From positions 1,014,001-1,078,000 of the forward strand of contig NZ_CP038865.1 in assembly GCF_004792515.1 (NCBI RefSeq): a stretch of 64,000 bases of DNA. The letters run 5' to 3'. The translations under genes were made by a program, and so were the position numbers. Each line of letters starts with the position of its first letter. Within the stretch, counting starts at the first letter, position 1. Of this stretch, positions 62,071 to 64,000 are shown one piece after another. The notes under the pieces are model-generated. The model ran no database searches. It saw only the letters and a program-made list of their open reading frames with translations, and had not been told where the DNA came from. Source of the DNA: Vagococcus xieshaowenii. GTDB taxonomy: Bacteria; Bacillota; Bacilli; Lactobacillales; Vagococcaceae.

Positions 62071-63972
62071 TTAATTTAGAAATTCCATTACTTTTTCTTT
62101 TGTTGTATTATCTTTAAACCAGATGTATATACCTTTCCTTGCACGAGTCATCAATACTCTATAAGTATTTAAAACTAGTTCCTTAACTTCCACTGGATTC
62201 CCAAATTTAGGGATAAACTCATTTATATTATAGTCTTTACCATCTTTTTGAACTATCCAATGCCCCTTTAACCTATCATATTTTTTTAAAATCCCTTCAT
62301 ATTGTTGAACTATTTCCCTAATGAATTGAAAATCCTGACTTTTATTCAAATCAACTATCCAATCATTTTTTTGGGGTGACCAAATTAAGTCATTCCAAAA
62401 AATATAACCCACATAATCAAAATCAAGTCCCTGTGCTGTATAAATACAGCCGATTCTATCTTTATGATGTATTTCAATTTCTGAATACCATTCAAATTGT
62501 TCTTTAATAGGATTCCAAGGTTTAGAAAAGTTTTCTTTAGAGATGATGACATCATTTTTATTAACATTCTTAGTCCATTCCCAACAAAATGGAGCAAACC
62601 ACTGAGCTTTTTCATAATTAATTATATGATGTTCTAACATCATATCAATATCATTCAGACTATTTAAAACTCTTATGTCATAACCACTAATGTCTTCATA
62701 TTCATTAGCTACAGGATTCAAATTGAATAAATCATTTATCCTATCCACATAACTACTTTGATACAAAGACCTCTTTTGTATAGACAGGTATTCTTGGTGC
62801 AATCTAATGTCCATTTGACTGCTCTGAACATACTCATAAAAATTGTCTATCAGCCCTTCTTCATTAATTCTTACTCGTTGTCTGTCATCTTGAAGAACAA
62901 TAACAAATTTCACATTATTCTTAATATATAAATTATCTAAAACTTGATTTAAATTTTGTAATCTATGAGCTTCATCTATAATTACTAAATCAAATTGACC
63001 ACTTAAGTTATTGACATAAGGCATATATGTTTCAGTATGGCCACTAATGATAGCATTTAATATACGACTGGTTACCGCAAAAGCAACTGATTTTGACTTA
63101 GTTAAGTCAATATAGCGCTTAAGCAAATACAAACCTAAGTAGGTTTTTCCAGTTCCACAATCACCACTTATTATTATCAAGTGTTTCTGATTTTTTTCTC
63201 TAAAAATGTCAGAAACTCTAACAGAAACGTCTCTTTGCTCATCCAAGAGAGGGCTAATTTCATCTGAATTTAATGCTTTTACCAAATTTTCATACCCTTG
63301 TTTTTCCATTGAATACTGACCACTAATGATTAAGTTTGTAATAGTCGTAGAATCACTATTTTCAAACGTATCAGCTAACAATTTTACTAACTGGTTGTCT
63401 TCACCCTTAACAAAACAATTGCTCTTTTTCGAGTTATAGATACTATACTGATTAGCAAATAACTCCTCTTTATTTTGGAAATTATGAAGATACTGTACCT
63501 CCATAATTTCTACCTGATTGTTTCCTAAATTTGAATGATTACACTTCAAATGATTTCTATAGGTATGTGTTTGAGCGATTGGATGACTCCTAACACTTAT
63601 TTCTTCATCAACATTAGAAAGCTTCACAGATGTGCTAGAATCCTTATAATTTGTATCGATTGATTGCCACTGCTTTAGTTCAATTATCATCGCAGTTGGT
63701 CGATTAGTTTCTTTATGTAACCCAACTAATAACGCATCAATCCTTGAATTTAGAGGTGTTTCATATTCTAATATTAAATCCAAATTTGTTAATCCTGCTT
63801 CATTAATTAGATTAATCAGAATAGGCAATGAATTTTTCCATGATAATATTTCATTATCATTAAATTCAATAATAGTCTCTTCAAATGATTTAAATTTCAT
63901 CAACATCTTTTCAGCCAATTCTTCCTTAGACAAATTTATTAAGCTAGAAACTTTATCATAAAAATACAACAT
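62071..63972 (-). CDS. PD-(D/E)XK nuclease fused to DUF2075 (Schlafen group 3) helicase
   Basis: 633 residues, first visible gene of the operon. N-terminal restriction-like nuclease: Glu70, Asp79 (SRIDALLVG) and the E-x-K pair Glu98/Lys100 (AMIIELKQW), a complete PD-(D/E)XK core. Helicase: Walker A SGDCGTGKT (270-277 region), DEAH VIIDEAHRLQ (333-336), motif III-like VLQDDRQR, later YTAQGLDFDYVGYIFWNDL and RVLMTRARKGIYIWF (motif VI). Start at 63972 (MLYFYDKV) with GGGTGG 8 nt upstream. Upstream sequence beyond 64000 is unseen, so further operon genes may precede it. Confidence 0.85.
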   Translation of the reverse strand: MLYFYDKVSSLINLSKEELAEKMLMKFKSFEETIIEFNDNEILSWKNSLPILINLINEAGLTNLDLILEYETPLNSRIDALLVGLHKETNRPTAMIIELKQWQSIDTNYKDSSTSVKLSNVDEEISVRSHPIAQTHTYRNHLKCNHSNLGNNQVEIMEVQYLHNFQNKEELFANQYSIYNSKKSNCFVKGEDNQLVKLLADTFENSDSTTITNLIISGQYSMEKQGYENLVKALNSDEISPLLDEQRDVSVRVSDIFREKNQKHLIIISGDCGTGKTYLGLYLLKRYIDLTKSKSVAFAVTSRILNAIISGHTETYMPYVNNLSGQFDLVIIDEAHRLQNLNQVLDNLYIKNNVKFVIVLQDDRQRVRINEEGLIDNFYEYVQSSQMDIRLHQEYLSIQKRSLYQSSYVDRINDLFNLNPVANEYEDISGYDIRVLNSLNDIDMMLEHHIINYEKAQWFAPFCWEWTKNVNKNDVIISKENFSKPWNPIKEQFEWYSEIEIHHKDRIGCIYTAQGLDFDYVGYIFWNDLIWSPQKNDWIVDLNKSQDFQFIREIVQQYEGILKKYDRLKGHWIVQKDGKDYNINEFIPKFGNPVEVKELVLNTYRVLMTRARKGIYIWFKDNTTKEKVMEFLN

Positions 63973-64000
63973 AATTATTACCACCCACATCTAATATAGT

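Overview
The window looks like the chromosome of a low-GC Gram-positive bacterium of the Lactobacillales, most likely Enterococcaceae and plausibly Vagococcus. The reasons are the AT-rich sequence, the Firmicutes housekeeping gene orders (ypmR-ypmS, ypiA-ypiB, cca-ypjD, scpA-scpB, fur-xerD, ypbB-recQ), a SAG1386/EF1546-type LysM protein, and a MurE / D-aspartate ligase / aspartate racemase cluster typical of an L-Lys-D-Asp peptidoglycan bridge. The genus is an inference. No rRNA or tRNA gene was recognised.

Layout. 1-0.9 kb: 3' truncated aldehyde dehydrogenase. 0.9-4.7 kb: a YclNOPQ/FatBCDE-type siderophore ABC transporter with a strong Fur box. 4.8-10 kb: oatA, yozE, msrA, ypmS, ypmR and a degV-family gene. 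10-16.3 kb: hemolysin III, aspartate racemase, a frameshifted D-aspartate ligase, murE, mgsA, dihydrofolate reductase and thyA. 16.3-31 kb: ABC-F ATPase, cca, ypjD, ypiB, ypiA, hup, der, rpsA, cmk, LysM protein, recQ, ypbB, ferredoxin and ribU with an FMN riboswitch. 31-41 kb: rluB, scpB, scpA, xerD, fur, an MFS transporter, cvfB, a purine permease and mntH with an MntR-type operator. 41-48 kb: a PRD/EIIA regulator with a degenerate EIIA-like partner, a YjbR-type protein, an M20 amidohydrolase behind a T-box that reads best as methionine-specific, a beta-lactamase-fold serine hydrolase and a GyrI-like protein.

48-55.2 kb is a complete type II-A CRISPR-Cas locus on the minus strand: cas9, tracrRNA, cas1, cas2, a long csn2, a 40-bp leader ending in the II-A anchor ATTTGAG, then 21 apparently identical 36-bp repeats with 20 spacers of exactly 30 bp. 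The tracrRNA, its sigma-A promoter, its repeat-pairing region, nexus hairpin and terminator can all be read directly.

55.3-64 kb begins with a detached 3' fragment of enolase (55 codons, stop and terminator). It is followed by a tightly packed, very AT-rich operon of seven genes running leftwards from the window edge: a PD-(D/E)XK nuclease-DUF2075 (Schlafen-group-3) helicase, a GIY-YIG-DUF2075 helicase, a DCTPP1-like MazG pyrophosphohydrolase, a protein with an HTH-like segment and a hydrophobic C-terminus, a possible PUA/EVE-like protein, an ABC/SMC-type ATPase and an HNH nuclease (the last two resembling Septu PtuA/PtuB). Several neighbours overlap by 1-4 bp. This is the best candidate for an undescribed system: probably a defence operon, perhaps two or three fused modules, on an island whose left edge is the eno fragment. 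The defence role is inferred from domains and context.
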